Part shown: positions 1 through 11,533 of the stretch, piece after piece
Layout of the letters: each line of letters begins with the position of its first letter
Position numbering within the stretch: the stretch's first letter is position 1
NCBI RefSeq assembly: GCF_002994745.2
Contig: NW_020126832.1
Location: 62,001 to 126,000, forward strand
Reading direction: 5' to 3'
Source of the DNA: Rosa chinensis
Lineage: Eukaryota > Streptophyta > Magnoliopsida > Rosales > Rosaceae
DNA: 64,000 nt
Translations under genes and position numbers: made by a program
Notes under the pieces: model-generated
Databases searched by the model: none
What the model was told of the DNA's origin: nothing
The model's input: the letters and a program-made list of their open reading frames with translations, nothing else

Positions 1-5
1 ATGAA

Positions 6-430
6 TCACAAGTCTTCCTCCAAATCCTCTGTTTCCGAATTATCTCCATTGTTTTGGACACCGTTTTCATCTCTTCCAAATACATCATCTTCTTCACTAT
101 TGGGTACTACGATGTTCGTCTCAATGTTTTCTGTATCAGCAAAGCAGCCTTGGCTATTCATCAGGAACTTCTTCAACATTGTCATTAGCTATGCATTTAT
201 TGACCGCATAGTGTCCACAGTTGATTCAAGCTTCTTCACTTTATCTTGCATTACATTCATCTCATAACTCACAGCTGTTGAAGATTTAGCAGTTGCAAGC
301 TCCATGAGAGGAAACGAGCCTAAACCACGAACTCTTTTTCCCTTCCTTCCACACTCTTCAATCATGATTGGAATCTCATCACGCGCTGTAACTTATACAG
401 ATTGTGGTGGAGTACCCTCTGGTGCGTCCA
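6..430 (-). pseudogene. C-terminal remnant of an En/Spm (Ptta-type) plant transposase
   Basis: On the minus strand an open frame runs from about 430 to a TGA at 8-6. It contains EGTPPQSV, then IMIEECGRKGKRVRGLGS, then an acidic tail (EEDDVF, ETEDLEEDL). The EGTPPQ / GKRVRGLGS combination followed by a short coiled segment resembles the C-terminus of plant Ptta/En-Spm transposases, which is recall rather than a search result. Two in-frame stops are visible, one just after the PPQSV motif and one (TAG) after RSINA, so this is a decayed fragment. It continues off the left edge only as the 3' end of the gene. The family call is moderate. Confidence 0.45.
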
Positions 431-578
431 AGATTAGTTTTGTTTTCGATCATGAACTCTAGTGATAGAGAGATATGCTCTGAGGGTGCCTAGTCCTTCA
501 TTATATTTAACCGGCCTTTAAAAAAAAAAAAAAAATATATATTTAGTCATGCATTGACGAAACAGTAAGATATCAAAA

Positions 579-646
579 CAAAAGGATCAATGAGATATTG
601 TGATTACTTCAACATAATACATAGCAAGAACCTTGGTTAAAGAATG
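579..646 (+). repeat. Minisatellite unit (left of the LARD insertion)
   Basis: One ~80-bp unit begins AAAAGGATCAATG and ends AAAGAATG, where the LARD-like element is inserted. Matching units resume at 5974 immediately after the element. The insertion therefore split a short tandem array, and GAATG is the duplicated target. Confidence 0.75.
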
Positions 647-1133
647 TGTAGATACCTCTACTAGTGAGACTAGTTTGCTATCTCACCAAGCATAATTAAC
701 ACCCTCTTTGGGACACCCACAAGCCATGGTGAGGCCCAACCGCTACTTGCATCTTGTAGCCCTATGTTCAAGCTACGCTACGGTATCCGGAAGTCACAAA
801 TCCGTCGCTGGGAAGCCACCTTTCCGGCCTTGCCAAGTTGGCTCCACACTAGGCATTTCTATACTACAATAGTTGTTACTTGTCCCACATCGAAAACAAT
901 GTAAAGGAGATGACTTCCTTCACCTATAAAAGGAATGCCTCCTCCCACAACTAAAACAATCCCATTACATCTCTTGTAATCTTGTTAGGCCGCAAGGCTC
1001 AACACACTAGTGCACATTCAAGTGGACGTAGTCTCCCGCTTATGCGGAGGCGAACCACTATACATCTTGTGTCGTTCTCTCTCTCTCTCTCTTTAAAGCT
1101 AACTAGAGATCCCACGGATCACTAACGTTAACA
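647..1133 (+). repeat. 5' LTR of the LARD-like element
   Basis: 487 bp, starts TGTAGATACC and ends GTTAACA. It contains a CCTATAAAAGG TATA-like box near 924, a plausible promoter, and a short CT microsatellite near the 3' end. Confidence 0.85.
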
Positions 1134-1134
1134 T

Positions 1135-1152
1135 TGGCGCCGTCTGTGGGAA
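1135..1152 (+). other. Primer-binding site
   Basis: The sequence TGGCGCCGTCTGTGGGAA starts two bases after the LTR. Its first nine bases match the complement of the 3' end of plant tRNA-Asp. This PBS type is usual in Ty3/gypsy-derived plant elements. Confidence 0.6.
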
Positions 1153-1224
1153 GCCAACACAAAGGCTTCGTCACCTACCACGAACTTTGACCCGAAAATG
1201 TCGAGTCGACGCTCATTCAACATC

Positions 1225-1440
1225 AAATTGGGACCGGTCAACGCCTGGCGGGGCCGGTCAACGCCCAACATGGCTGGTCAAGGCCTGGCGGGGTCGGTCA
1301 ACGCCCGTAGGCAAAGTCAACGCCCAACATGGCTGGTCAACTCCCGGCGGGGTCGGTCAACGCCCGTAGGCAAAGTCAACGCCCATCAAGGCTTGATCAA
1401 CTTTTGGTCAACGCCCAACTCAAAAAAGGTCAACGCTGAA
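1225..1440 (+). repeat. Tandem repeats with the word GGTCAACGCC
   Basis: Imperfect copies of a unit of about 60-66 bp contain GGTCAACGCCC, ATGGCTGGTCAA and GGCGGGGTCGGTCAACGCC. They lie just inside the 5' LTR and encode no recognisable protein, although short frames happen to stay open. Two poly-A tracts follow at about 1460 and 1559. Confidence 0.6.
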
Positions 1441-4073
1441 CTATTCATTGGTCAGCGCAAAAAAAAAAAAAAAAAATTGCATACAAGTTCCATCATTGGC
1501 GGCAACTCACTCAGCGGTAATCCTATCCTTGGCGGACTTAGTGGCGGCAACAACCCAAAAAAAAAAAAAAAAAAAAAATTGAAAAATTGGCGGCAAACTT
1601 CTCTGGACACCCAGAGATTTGCTCTGGACACCCAGCCACTTCCGCCAGAACTCCTCCTCCGCTGGGAACCATCACCGCCAGCCCCCTCCAGCGGCTAAAC
1701 CTCCGCCGAGCTTCAAGTGGGGACCAAACACCAATGACGCTCCTCCAGCACCGCCGAACTCGGAGCTCCAGGAACCCAGCCATCTTCTCTGGCCATCCAT
1801 GGGATTCTTTGCTCATCAGCGTCCTCTCTCTTCGTCGAGCTTCGATCACAGCAGCCAGCTTCGATCACTGCAGCTCCGGTCCTCCGCTGGGAACCAGCTC
1901 CGCTGGGAACTGTAGCTCCGTCCACCTTCGACCGAGCTCGTGGTCTCCGTCAGGCTCCGATCCGCCAGACTTCAGCTCCGCTGAACTTCAGCTTCGGCCA
2001 GACACCAGCGCTCTCCTCCGCCGAACTGGTCCTCCGCCCAACTTGCATCCCCGCCGAATTGGTGATCCGTCGAACCGGTGCTCCGCCAAACTGGTGCTCC
2101 GCCGAACTGGTCCTCCGCTTAACTCGCCGTCTCCGCCACACTTTGAGCATCCGCCAAACTTTCGGACCACCACCAGCGGCAGAAGCTCCATCTTTGCCGG
2201 CTATCCTCCGCCCAACTCCTCCGCTCCGCCACTGCTACACTGCTGATTGGGCTGCACCACTGGGCACCCTCCAATTGCAGCTCCGTCCTCCTAGCTTCGG
2301 TCCTCCCATGGAAAACGCCGCTGGGCACCGAGTCAACAATCTACTCCAAGTCAACACTTGGGTGCATGGTCAACGCTGAACTCAACAGCTCCAAACGCTA
2401 ACAAAAGCCTCTCCGCTGATGTCCCAAGCCTTCGCCGGCCAAGTTCCGCTGAAAAAAATCCTCTGCCAGGCTTCCAACCATCTCATGACCCACCATTTCG
2501 GTGACCCGTTCAGACACCCAGTAGCACCATCTCTGATACTCGACTCATAACAGCAAGCCTCTTTGAGCCGGACCTGCTAAGCGGTGTCGTAGCAGAAAAG
2601 CTAAGTCCTTATCCTATATTATGCATATCTGCAACGCGGTCTGCCATTCATGCATGTCTCTGGTCGGTTATATATGTGTTCATACACGTGCCTGCGTGAT
2701 AGCCTGATAGGACCCATGCATTCAATCTAATTTGAATGCCATAATTGGAATGTCATCGTGCCTATGTTACATACATGCACACGTATGTCTATGCTCTATA
2801 AGAAATGGGTAATTACTATCTATAACATCTCTGCACGTGGCATTTACAAGGACCATCATTCATTAATTGTTGCTAGCCATGCATATACTTCACCTGTTCT
2901 AGTTTCATGTGTTCACATGACAATATGCCGGCCTCAGTACCACGTATCAACATGCATGGTCTTACTTTAACCTTATCTATGAACTTTGTGGCCAACAGCC
3001 ATTAATGCATTAATCCCATATTATTATACACATCTTTATCAAGGTATCAGTGGCCGCTCCTTTGTCCATATTATTATATATGCGTCAGAGACTAGCTTAT
3101 TATTCATGCTTCCACTAGCATTAGACATCTAAAACGAGAGTTAACCTCATGGAAATGGCCTTACTGTGAGTTCTTTAATTATCCTTGATAATTAGTGATG
3201 TTTGGTCACAGACCTTGACCGCACAGTACCTAAGATCTCAGATTTTTGCTTCACATGATTCAAATAAAGCACAAATTTGCACATGGGCATACTTATGAAA
3301 TTCAAGCATATAATTGTAAATTAACGTTGTGCGTATATGTGAGATAGCAATTGTGTAGAATTGTAGCATTTTTAACATCGTAACACGAGGCTACATATAC
3401 ACATGCTTAATCAATTAAACTACATGGATTAGTTACTAATCATTTCTCTTATGTTAAGGAGGCACAAGCACCGTTTCAGTTAATGAAATCATTAGCTTTC
3501 TACTATGGTGCTTCATCGGAGCAATAGACCGTCATGCTCGGCCAACTCCTCTAGCCTCCAAATCGGCATAAGCCAACCGCCAGGCGGTAAGGTAACGCCT
3601 CATAATGACAATGACCGCTACGCGGCATTGCAGTCAAGCTTTTCTCCTTCGAGAAAACAGCAAGGGACTAGTTAACACAGCCCACGGCAGCCATTGATCC
3701 GGCAGTTAACCCCGACGCTTGGGTACCAAAGATTGGGCTCGCTACCCAACACCCTCTGCTCCGCGCAGCTCCCCTCATCAAACAATTTTCTGACCATCCG
3801 GAGGTCTATAGCCAGGAGTGGGGGACTCCTCGCAGGGCCTAGCAGGGGCCCACCCGAAAGGGCAAAAGCGTTCGCTCCAACCAATTCTAGATGGACGACG
3901 CACTCGCACTAATTATGCTTGATATACGGCACAAAGCTACGCTTTGGTATCAACCCGCAAGAACACCCTCCTTGACTGGGGACTTCGGGGACTTGTACAT
4001 ACAGCCCAGCATAATTAGCAACAGCCACGCTCATGCCCCAGGGCATCACCATCGAGCTACCCGTTAATGCCTC

Positions 4074-4915
4074 ATGGCAACGACAGGCTTCCGCGTCCGC
4101 GCACGTGCCCCAGCGGCCCCGCCAGGCTTCCGCGTACGTGCCCCAGCAGCCCCGCCAGGCTTCCGCGCAAGTGCCCCAGCGGCCCCGCCAGGCTTCCGCG
4201 TCCGCTCATGTGCCTCAGCGGCCCCGCCAGGCTCTCGCGCTCGTGCCTCAACGACACCGCGAAGCTTTCGCGCTCGTGCCTCAGCGACACCGCCAAGCTT
4301 TCGCCCTAGTGCCTTCGCGGCACCCCCGAGCTTCCGCTCACGAGCTTCCCGCTCATGCCTTCGCTGCACCCCCGAGCTTCCGCTCATGAGCTACCCGCTC
4401 ACGCCTTCGCGGCACCCCCGAGCTTCCTGCTCACGCCTTCGCGGCACCCTTGAGCTTCCGCTCACGAGCTTCCCGCTCATGCCTTCGCGGCACCCCCGAG
4501 CTTCCGCTCATGAGCTTCCCGCTCACGCCTTCGCGGCACCCTTGAGCTTCCGCTCAGGAGCTTCCCGCTCATGCCTTCCCGGCAACCCTCGAGCTTCCGC
4601 TCATGCCTTCCCGGCACCCCCGAGCTCCCGCTCATGCCTTCCCGACACCCACGAGCTCCCTGCTCATGCCTTCCCGGCACCCACGAGCTTCCTGCTCATG
4701 CCTTCCCGGCACCCCCGATCTTCCCGCTCATGCCTTCCCGGCACCCCCGAGCTTCCGCTCATGCCTTCCCGGCACCCCCGAGCTTCCCGCTCATGCCTTC
4801 CCGGCACCCCCGAGCTTCCGCTCATGCCTTCCCGGCACCCCCGAGCTTCCCGCTCATGCCTTCCCGGCACCCCCGAGCTTCCGCTCATGCCTTCCCGGCA
4901 ATCCCGAGTGTTTAA
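4074..4915 (+). repeat. GC-rich tandem array with ~31/32-bp subunits and a 63-bp period
   Basis: About 840 bp are built from the words CTCATGCCTTCCCGGCACC and CGAGCTTCCG. Two subunits of 31 and 32 bp make a 63-bp higher-order unit, which is divisible by three. A 313-codon frame therefore stays open (4074-5015) with peptide repeats such as HAFPAPPSF and LPGTPELP. No protein family is recognised and neighbouring frames are also open, so a real product is doubtful. Confidence 0.65.
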
Positions 4916-5469
4916 CTCATGCCTGCCCGGCAATCCTCGAGCTTTACACTCATGTCTACTCGACACACCACACGTTAATGGAACATTGAATTCTTCTACC
5001 ATTTGTCGCTTGTGACAAATCTAATTCTTTTCACGTTCCATTAATACGAGCGACAACCAAACTAACACAAGCGTTCAAGCATTCAACACTCACGAATTAC
5101 AAACGCTTACCTCCGCAACGCTCATGCAACTTACATTTATCATATGCAATCCATAAGCTCACACGACCATACGCGTTCTCGAGTTTGTACGTCATAAGCG
5201 ATCGTACTTGGCGCCATTCCAGTATATACATCAACATGTATCACACACCTCATACATTCGTATATGCCAACGCATATCAATGCAACTCACGTTTGTTGCC
5301 CAATGCAACGAGCATTCTACATATGCCTGTTTTTTGTCTTTGTTGTGCAGGTTGACGAGTCCCTTCTTGCTTACGGAGTTCGGGGACTTGTAGGGGCTCT
5401 ATACCGCCCGGTTACTTATGCTTGGTGACATCATGTGTATAACTCCCCAACCAAGAAGCTCCTCTTACT

Positions 5470-5486
5470 TGGGGACTTCGGGGACT
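5470..5486 (+). other. Polypurine tract before the 3' LTR
   Basis: TGGGGACTTCGGGGACT sits directly before the 3' LTR start. Similar copies of this tract plus TGTA lie at 3977-3997 and 5381-5392 inside the element. Confidence 0.5.
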
Positions 5487-5973
5487 TGTAGATACCTCTA
5501 CTAGTGAGACTAGTTTGCTATCTCACCAAGCATAATTAACACCCTCTTTGGGACACCCACAAGCCATGGTGGGGCCCAACCGCTACTTGCATCTTGTAGC
5601 CCTATGTTCAAGCTAAGCTACGGTATCCGGAAGTCGCAAATCCGTCGCCGGGAAGCCACCTTTCCGGCCTTGCCAAGTTGCCTCCACACTAGGCATTTCT
5701 ATACTACAATAGTTGTTACTTGTCCCACATCGAAAACAATGTAAAGGAGATGACTTCCTTCACCTATAAAAGGAATGCCTCCTCCCACAACTAAAACAAT
5801 CCCATCACATCTCTTGTAATCTTGTTAGGCCGCAAAGCTCAACACACTAGTGCACATTCAAGTGGACGTAGTCTCCCGCTCATGCGGAGGCGAACCACTA
5901 TACATCTTGTGTCGTTCTCTCTCTCTCTCTCTTTAAAGCTAACTAGAGATCCCACGGATCACTAACGTTAACA
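5487..5973 (+). repeat. 3' LTR of the LARD-like element
   Basis: 487 bp, the same length as the 5' LTR, with about eight single-base differences and no indel by eye. It is followed at once by the GAATG duplication. Confidence 0.85.
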
Positions 5974-6185
5974 GAATGTGATTCCTACAGCAAAGGATCA
6001 ATGCGATATTGTGATTACCAAAACATAGTATACAACAAGAAACAAAAAATCAAAAATGTGATTCCTACATCAAAAGGATCAATGCGATATTGTGATTACC
6101 AAAACATATTATTTAGCAAGAAACAGAACATCAAAGAATGTGATTCCTACAGTAGGGAGCAAAAGGATCAATGCGACTTGGGTAG
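5974..6185 (+). repeat. Minisatellite units (right of the LARD insertion)
   Basis: Two further ~80-bp units and a partial one start AAAGGATCAATGCGATATTG at 5992, 6072 and 6161. They match the single unit before the element at 579. A 100-codon frame across them is a by-product of the repeat. Confidence 0.7.
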
Positions 6186-6652
6186 ATCCAAATCAGAAAA
6201 TAAGATAGAAAATGTACCGTTTTGGTGGATGTGTTTGATCCTAAACACCTTTAATCTGCAATTCCACATAAAAGAAAGACAAAAATACCAACCAAGTCAT
6301 TAAAGGAGAAGGACGCTCATAACAAAGAAAATGAAACTCGAAAAGCAAGGATGCTTTACCCTGGTATGCAATGGAAAATGAGAACCACCAAAATTTGGAA
6401 CAAAAAATTCATAAAAGACTAAATCCTTAAGCAATTGGAACAGAGAGTATAGGCTTTATATCTCCCGCACTATTCTACAAACCATATCGAAATAGGCAAA
6501 TAGTAAAAGGAAGGGTAGCAACTCTTAGACTTCTATGAGACCCTAGAATCAGTATATCTATTTTGTTACCAAAGTGTTCATCTTGCTATTGAACAAAACT
6601 TTCTTTCAGAATGTCAATGCAACATCAAGATTACCAATATGATATCCAACTT
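6186..6652. other. Unannotated AT-rich spacer
   Basis: No gene, repeat or RNA signal was recognised between the minisatellite and the solo LTR. Confidence 0.6.
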
Positions 6653-9461
6653 TGATGCCCCGGAAATTCGTATTTATTTTTCGAGGATTTTCCGGAATTT
6701 AAATTATGGTTATTGGACGGTTTCGTGGCTCGTGGATGGAGCAGAAGTGTTTCGGGCGAATAATTAATTGAAGAATATGGTTTTAGGGGGGTTGCCAAAG
6801 GTTGACTTTTTATACGTTGGGATTCTCCAAAAACTTCCTTCACGAAAGTTGTAGAGCATGTCGATACGAGTTCGTGGACATATGGAACGCGAAAATCGGA
6901 GTTCGTATGAAGAAGTTATGACCATTGGAAGAAGTTTCCATTTTGGTATAAATATGGAATTTCCGAAAATAATTTCAAAAGTCCCATTTTCCTTTTTCGG
7001 AAACCCTTTTCTCTCCGTTCTCTCTCCTCAGCCTCCGTGTGACCCGACCCGACTTTTCCGGCAGTTCCCGACGTCCGCCAGCGATGAAACCAACGCAGAC
7101 GTGATCGCCACCATCTCGCCGTCCTCCCTCTGGTGCTTGAAGGCGACGGAGACCATCGGAAAGTAGAGATCGGAGGAGCTACAGTTGTTGTAGTCGGATC
7201 CTGTCGGATTTTCTCAGTTTCCGGCGACTCCTCGGCCGATCATTCTCAGTTTCGGAATCTCCTCCTCCTTCTGATCATCCTCATAACCACCTTGTAGGAC
7301 GATTTTGAGTGTGGAGTGGAAGATCTAGGTTTGAAAATCTGCGGTGCACAGCGAATCTGGGGCTCGATCAGACGGCTGCGATTGGCCAATCTTGCAAGCT
7401 TAATCTAGGACGATCTAGGCCGAACCAGACTTAGCTCCAGGTATGAAAGTTGCTCTACTCTTCATGATGAACATTTCTGGATGGCTTGATTGTTGTGGTT
7501 TTGAGTTTTGGCCGTGGTGGTTGTGGTGGTTGCACCGCCGACTGTGGCGGCATTTTGGCTGCCTTCCGGCCATGTAAGGGATAGTTTCTGCCATTATATA
7601 TCTTTTACTCGTCGATACGAGCGTTTTGATATCTAATACATAAATTTTGGAGATCGAATGAATATGTTATGATTTTTACCGTTTCGGACCGTTCGATGAT
7701 TCAATCCATGAGGATTTAAGCATCCGATCGACTTGTGATTTTGACATATCGATCGTATAAGTATTCCGGAGACAATGGGTGGTCTCGGATGTGGTTTCGC
7801 CTCATTTGGTGTCACCTTGGGAATTTTGGTTCGATTTAGGGTTTCGAACGTTATTCCTTGCGATTCGTTGACTGAATCAGAGCTGTAATTCCTTAGGTAC
7901 GTGACCAGGTATTCTTTGGACAGCTATTTTGGGTGGTTTGGCTGCCTTGTTCTGTATTGAAGACGCAGCAGGAGTTTCGAGGTGAGTAATCTCACAAGGT
8001 TCAATTATGAACGGATTTAAATTGGTTGATTTTGATTAGTTTTCGAAATGAACTATAGATGGTATTAGTGACATTTCTGAGTAGATGACTATGTGTGTAC
8101 ATATATATATTTTGGGATGTATATATATACATATGTATTCATGTATTAGTAGACATTCCTGCGCGGATGACTACATATAGATATATATTTACGTGAAATA
8201 TATATATTTTGGTGGTTTGTGGATTTATGAAAACAATATGCATGAAATGATGCTTTTTATTGTTTTGGGTTGTGGCTTTTGGAAAACAAATGATTTGTGG
8301 AAATGATTGATTTCGATTTGTTTTGAAAAGCATTGAGGTTTGAGAAACGTTGAGATTTGTGTACGAAAACAATATGCATGAAATGATGCTTTTTATTGTT
8401 TTGTGGCTTTTCGGAAAACAATGATTATGGAAATGTTGATTTAGATTGTTTTCAAAAGCGTTGCGATTTGTGTAACATTTTGGGTCCAGTGTGACTCTTT
8501 TAATGTTTTGCTCCAAGGGACAGTGCGGCCCGAGGACTGAAGGTCTATGACCTTGGGCAGAATATCAGGTAATCACATCTTTGGCCGGACGAGTGGTTAC
8601 GTTTTCAGTTAGAGCTCTAGTCTGTCTGCCATATAGGTAATTCATGGGGTAACGGGAATTGGTTATTGACAACTCATGACATTACGTATTTTTAGGGAAC
8701 AAGGTGTGAGTTGCTTCCTTATTAATGGTCTTTAAGGGGACAAGGTGCAAGTTGTTTTCCTTATTAACGTTTTGATAGAAATCAAGGTGTGAGTTGCTTT
8801 CTATGGTATGATTATGGTACAATTGATAGAATTCAAGGAGTGAGTTGTTTTCTATGTTTCGTTTTAAAAGAAACCAAGGTGTAAGTTGCTTTCTTTTATT
8901 TCAATTTGAAAATAAATTAAAGTGTGAGTTGTTCTCCTTTATTTCGTGTTTTTAAGGATCAAAGCGTGTTTTGGCTTCTTGATTGAAATGTGCGGGGTTC
9001 ATCCCGTGATTTTGGTGTGAGTTGTTTTGAGTTACTCATACGGGCTTGCAAAAGCTTACCGGGTTTGTTGTGTGACAACCCGGTGCACTATTCAAACGGT
9101 GTAGGGGTTAATCCTGCAGGTTAGGATAATCGAGGCTGAAGCTGAGGTAGCGCCTTTGCAGCTTTACGGTAGGAAGCCTTTTTCATGACTTTACCGTTGA
9201 TGAGGTTTTCCGTTGTAGTTAAACTCTGAGAAGCATTTACGTTTTATCTTGTTGTTGACAGTTTAATTCGTAAGCTTATGTAATATATGACTCTGTGGAG
9301 CAAGTCAATATTGATATAGTAGGTTCAGGGCATCAATATGTATGTAAGTTAAAGGGAAAAAGTTTCCAGGTATTGGTATTGATGACTGGACGTTCATGCA
9401 TATATAATTATGGGGTTATATATATCGATTTTCATGTGTGTAAAATCAGGGGCGTGACACA
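6653..9461 (+). mobile_element. Giant solo LTR (~2.8 kb), Ty3/gypsy-like
   Basis: The segment starts TGATGCCCCGGAAATTCG and ends CAGGGGCGTGACACA. These termini are imperfect inverted copies (TG..CGCCCC / GGGGCG..CA). It is flanked by a near-perfect 5-bp duplication, AACTT (6648-6652) and AACTC (9462-9466). No internal coding domain lies between, so it reads as a solo LTR left by LTR-LTR recombination. Its start resembles the elements at 58984 and, inverted, at 63439. LTRs this long are usual in Tekay/Del-type chromoviruses, but the lineage is inferred. Confidence 0.65.
8660..8985 (+). repeat. ~60-bp imperfect tandem repeats inside the solo LTR
   Basis: Six or seven degenerate units carry AAGGTGTGAGTTGCTTTC-like words separated by variable T-rich spacers. 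A separate short duplication (AACAATATGCATGAAATGAT) occurs near 8230 and 8365. Confidence 0.55.
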
Positions 9462-10375
9462 AACTCTATGAAAATTATACATTAAAGTACCACAAGCTAC
9501 TTGCCCAGAAATCAATCAATATGTAATCAACTTTCTTTCTTTATCAAAAACGCATTAAGACATGATCCAAATTCTATGAAAATCACATAGTGGCATTTAT
9601 ACTCTAGTTTATCTTCCTATCCAGAAAAGTCAATTGAATAGAATAGTTACAAGTTCACACTATGAGACTTGGTGTATAAATGATACATGTGAGTCCTTGT
9701 TCATGTTAATAGGCAAGAGGCATAATAAGTTTTTAGGCTAAATTCAATTATACACATACTAGAGTTTAGAGAAAATAAAAGAAGATTTCCTTGTGATAAT
9801 CCAGATCAGACAAACAAGTGACCATGCATGTGGGTGGAGAGCGAGTGAATCAAAATGGCACTAATTTAATACATAAACATAAACATATGTTACTATCAAC
9901 AAGATTTGCTAAGTGACAAAATGATTTAGAGAAGAGGAATCGGAAGAAGCAAAATCTCTACAGATAATCCAGTACACATTCAAGCAATTGCAGCAGAAAA
10001 ATTCAACCAATAACCCAGAATCATACCTGGAAAATTGAACACCAGAAATTGAACGAAGAACACCTGTAATCTGTAATTAGACAAAAGAAAAAAACCAAAA
10101 GTCAAATCAAGAAAACACCTTAAAAGTAAAAAAAAAAAAAAGATATATACTTAGGCACTTTGCAACAGACCCTTCAAAATAAAGATTGAATAGAGAGACT
10201 AGAAGTTGATGTTGTGATGAACAGAGCCGATTGCCTTTTATATTGTCGTCCATCTCTTTTGGGTTAGGAAGAGTCTTAATTAAGACTCCTCTCTTTTCTC
10301 TCAAAATCCCGCCTTCTCCCTCAAAATCCCCCCTAATTTTCCCTCTTCTTCCTTTTGGAAAACTTATTTTGTCTT
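9462..10375. other. Unannotated AT-rich spacer
   Basis: No convincing gene was found. A 65-codon minus frame at 10107-10304 has no recognised features. CT-rich sequence precedes the ORF at 10376. Confidence 0.5.
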
Positions 10376-11029
10376 ATGAATGACCTAGCCGCTTTGCTAC
10401 GGTTTCTTGTGAACCTCTTGTTTCACGATAAAACTTCCCAAACTCTGATGGCCAAGGCCATTGTTAGTCTTGTGGCTTGTTACTTTTCCGTCCTCGTCAC
10501 TTTTGGATGGTTGCAGATTGTGATTGGGAAGCCAGCTGGTATTCTCTTGGGTTCCGGCGGCGATTTGCCATTTCGGGACTCGAGGACAGGGCAACGTTTT
10601 GTTACCGAGGAGGGCTGGAGGCTAGATGCAACATTGGTGCAGCAATTTGACGTGTTTCGTCAGGGAATTTTCGGCCTTCATCGTCGTGTTTCGACGATTA
10701 AAGTTGAGTATGGCAGCTGGGGTGATGGTTTAGGTTTCGCTGCTGGTGGGCGTGAGGCTGATGGAAGTGGTGGTGGGATTCTTGTGAAGGATACTCATGT
10801 TAAGCGACGACGAAAAGAAGTTGTTCTGGATCTTGGTGTAGCTAGCGGCGACAGTGCTCAACGTGGTGGCTATTTAGGCTATGCTGGTGATGGCCGGAAG
10901 GAGGTCAGTAGGGGCGGCGGCGTCTTTTCCGGCGACGGTGATGGTAATATGCGACTTGGTAGCAGCTGGTTGCTAGGTTTCAGAAAATTTGGGCTGTTGG
11001 GCTCAAGTATTGGGCTTATACTGGACTAG
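10376..11029 (+). CDS. Hypothetical protein, possibly carried by a LINE-like retroposon
   Basis: An ATG at 10376 opens 217 codons ending in TAG. The first ~50 residues include a hydrophobic stretch (IVSLVACYFSVLVTFGWL), a possible membrane segment. The middle is Gly/Arg-rich (GYAGDGRKEVSRGGG). I recognise no family. The transcription unit appears to end near 11390 with AATTTAATGAAATGGCTGACC followed by an A-rich tail. That resembles the 3' ends of plant LINE-derived retroposons, but I could not find a target-site duplication. It could equally be a lineage-specific gene or chance ORF. Confidence 0.3.
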   Translation: MNDLAALLRFLVNLLFHDKTSQTLMAKAIVSLVACYFSVLVTFGWLQIVIGKPAGILLGSGGDLPFRDSRTGQRFVTEEGWRLDATLVQQFDVFRQGIFGLHRRVSTIKVEYGSWGDGLGFAAGGREADGSGGGILVKDTHVKRRRKEVVLDLGVASGDSAQRGGYLGYAGDGRKEVSRGGGVFSGDGDGNMRLGSSWLLGFRKFGLLGSSIGLILD

Positions 11030-11533
11030 GATGAATTGGGTCCATCTGGGCTCTGGGGTTTTATTCTTTATTTTAATTTTGGGCTTTCCTCTTTTTATAC
11101 AAAAAGTTGATGGACAAATTTTAGTTTAATCTTTGTTATGGAGTCACAAAAACCAGTGTCTTAGTTGTTACCTTTTATGCTTGCTTCAAGGTTTCTGGTT
11201 TTTGTTAGAATAATGGTGCGTGGACTTCCTAAAAGGTGGGTGTACTATGAACTTTCTGGGATGCTATTCGTTTAGAATAGGGTTCTTTTGAGGTTCTAAG
11301 GAACGATTGCTTTCTGTCGACCCCATTTGGGTGTTCCGTTCTTGTACTGCTTGCTGAATTTAATGAAATGGCTGACCTATTTTTGTTCAAAAAAAATAAA
11401 TATATAGAATCATAACCATAATTATCGCATAGATAACCATAATTATGGAATAAAAACTATAATTAATTTCTATATATGTATATGAGGTCCACCTCCGAGA
11501 GCACGGAGCAAGAAGGGGGTATACTTAACAATA

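Larger units (their letters stand above)
642..5978 (+). mobile_element. Non-autonomous LTR retrotransposon (LARD-like), complete with TSD
   Basis: The element has two 487-bp LTRs (647-1133 and 5487-5973), each TG...CA, flanked by the 5-bp TSD GAATG (642-646 and 5974-5978). A primer-binding site follows the 5' LTR and a purine-rich tract precedes the 3' LTR. The 4.35-kb interior has no gag, protease, integrase or reverse transcriptase motif in any frame. It holds GC-rich tandem repeats, two A-tracts and an AT-rich middle. By eye the LTRs differ at about 8 of 487 positions, so the insertion is young. Replication must depend on a partner element, and the primer-binding site suggests a Ty3/gypsy partner. 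Orientation is inferred from the PBS and purine tract. Confidence 0.85.

Noticed and set aside
1..267. 88-codon plus-strand ORF at the left edge
   Set aside because: It is the antisense of the minus-strand transposase remnant, which has the recognisable motifs.
1538..2379. Several overlapping Pro/Ser/Arg-rich ORFs on both strands in the LARD
   Set aside because: GC-rich, stop-poor repeat sequence opens many frames at once. No domain or codon bias favours any of them.
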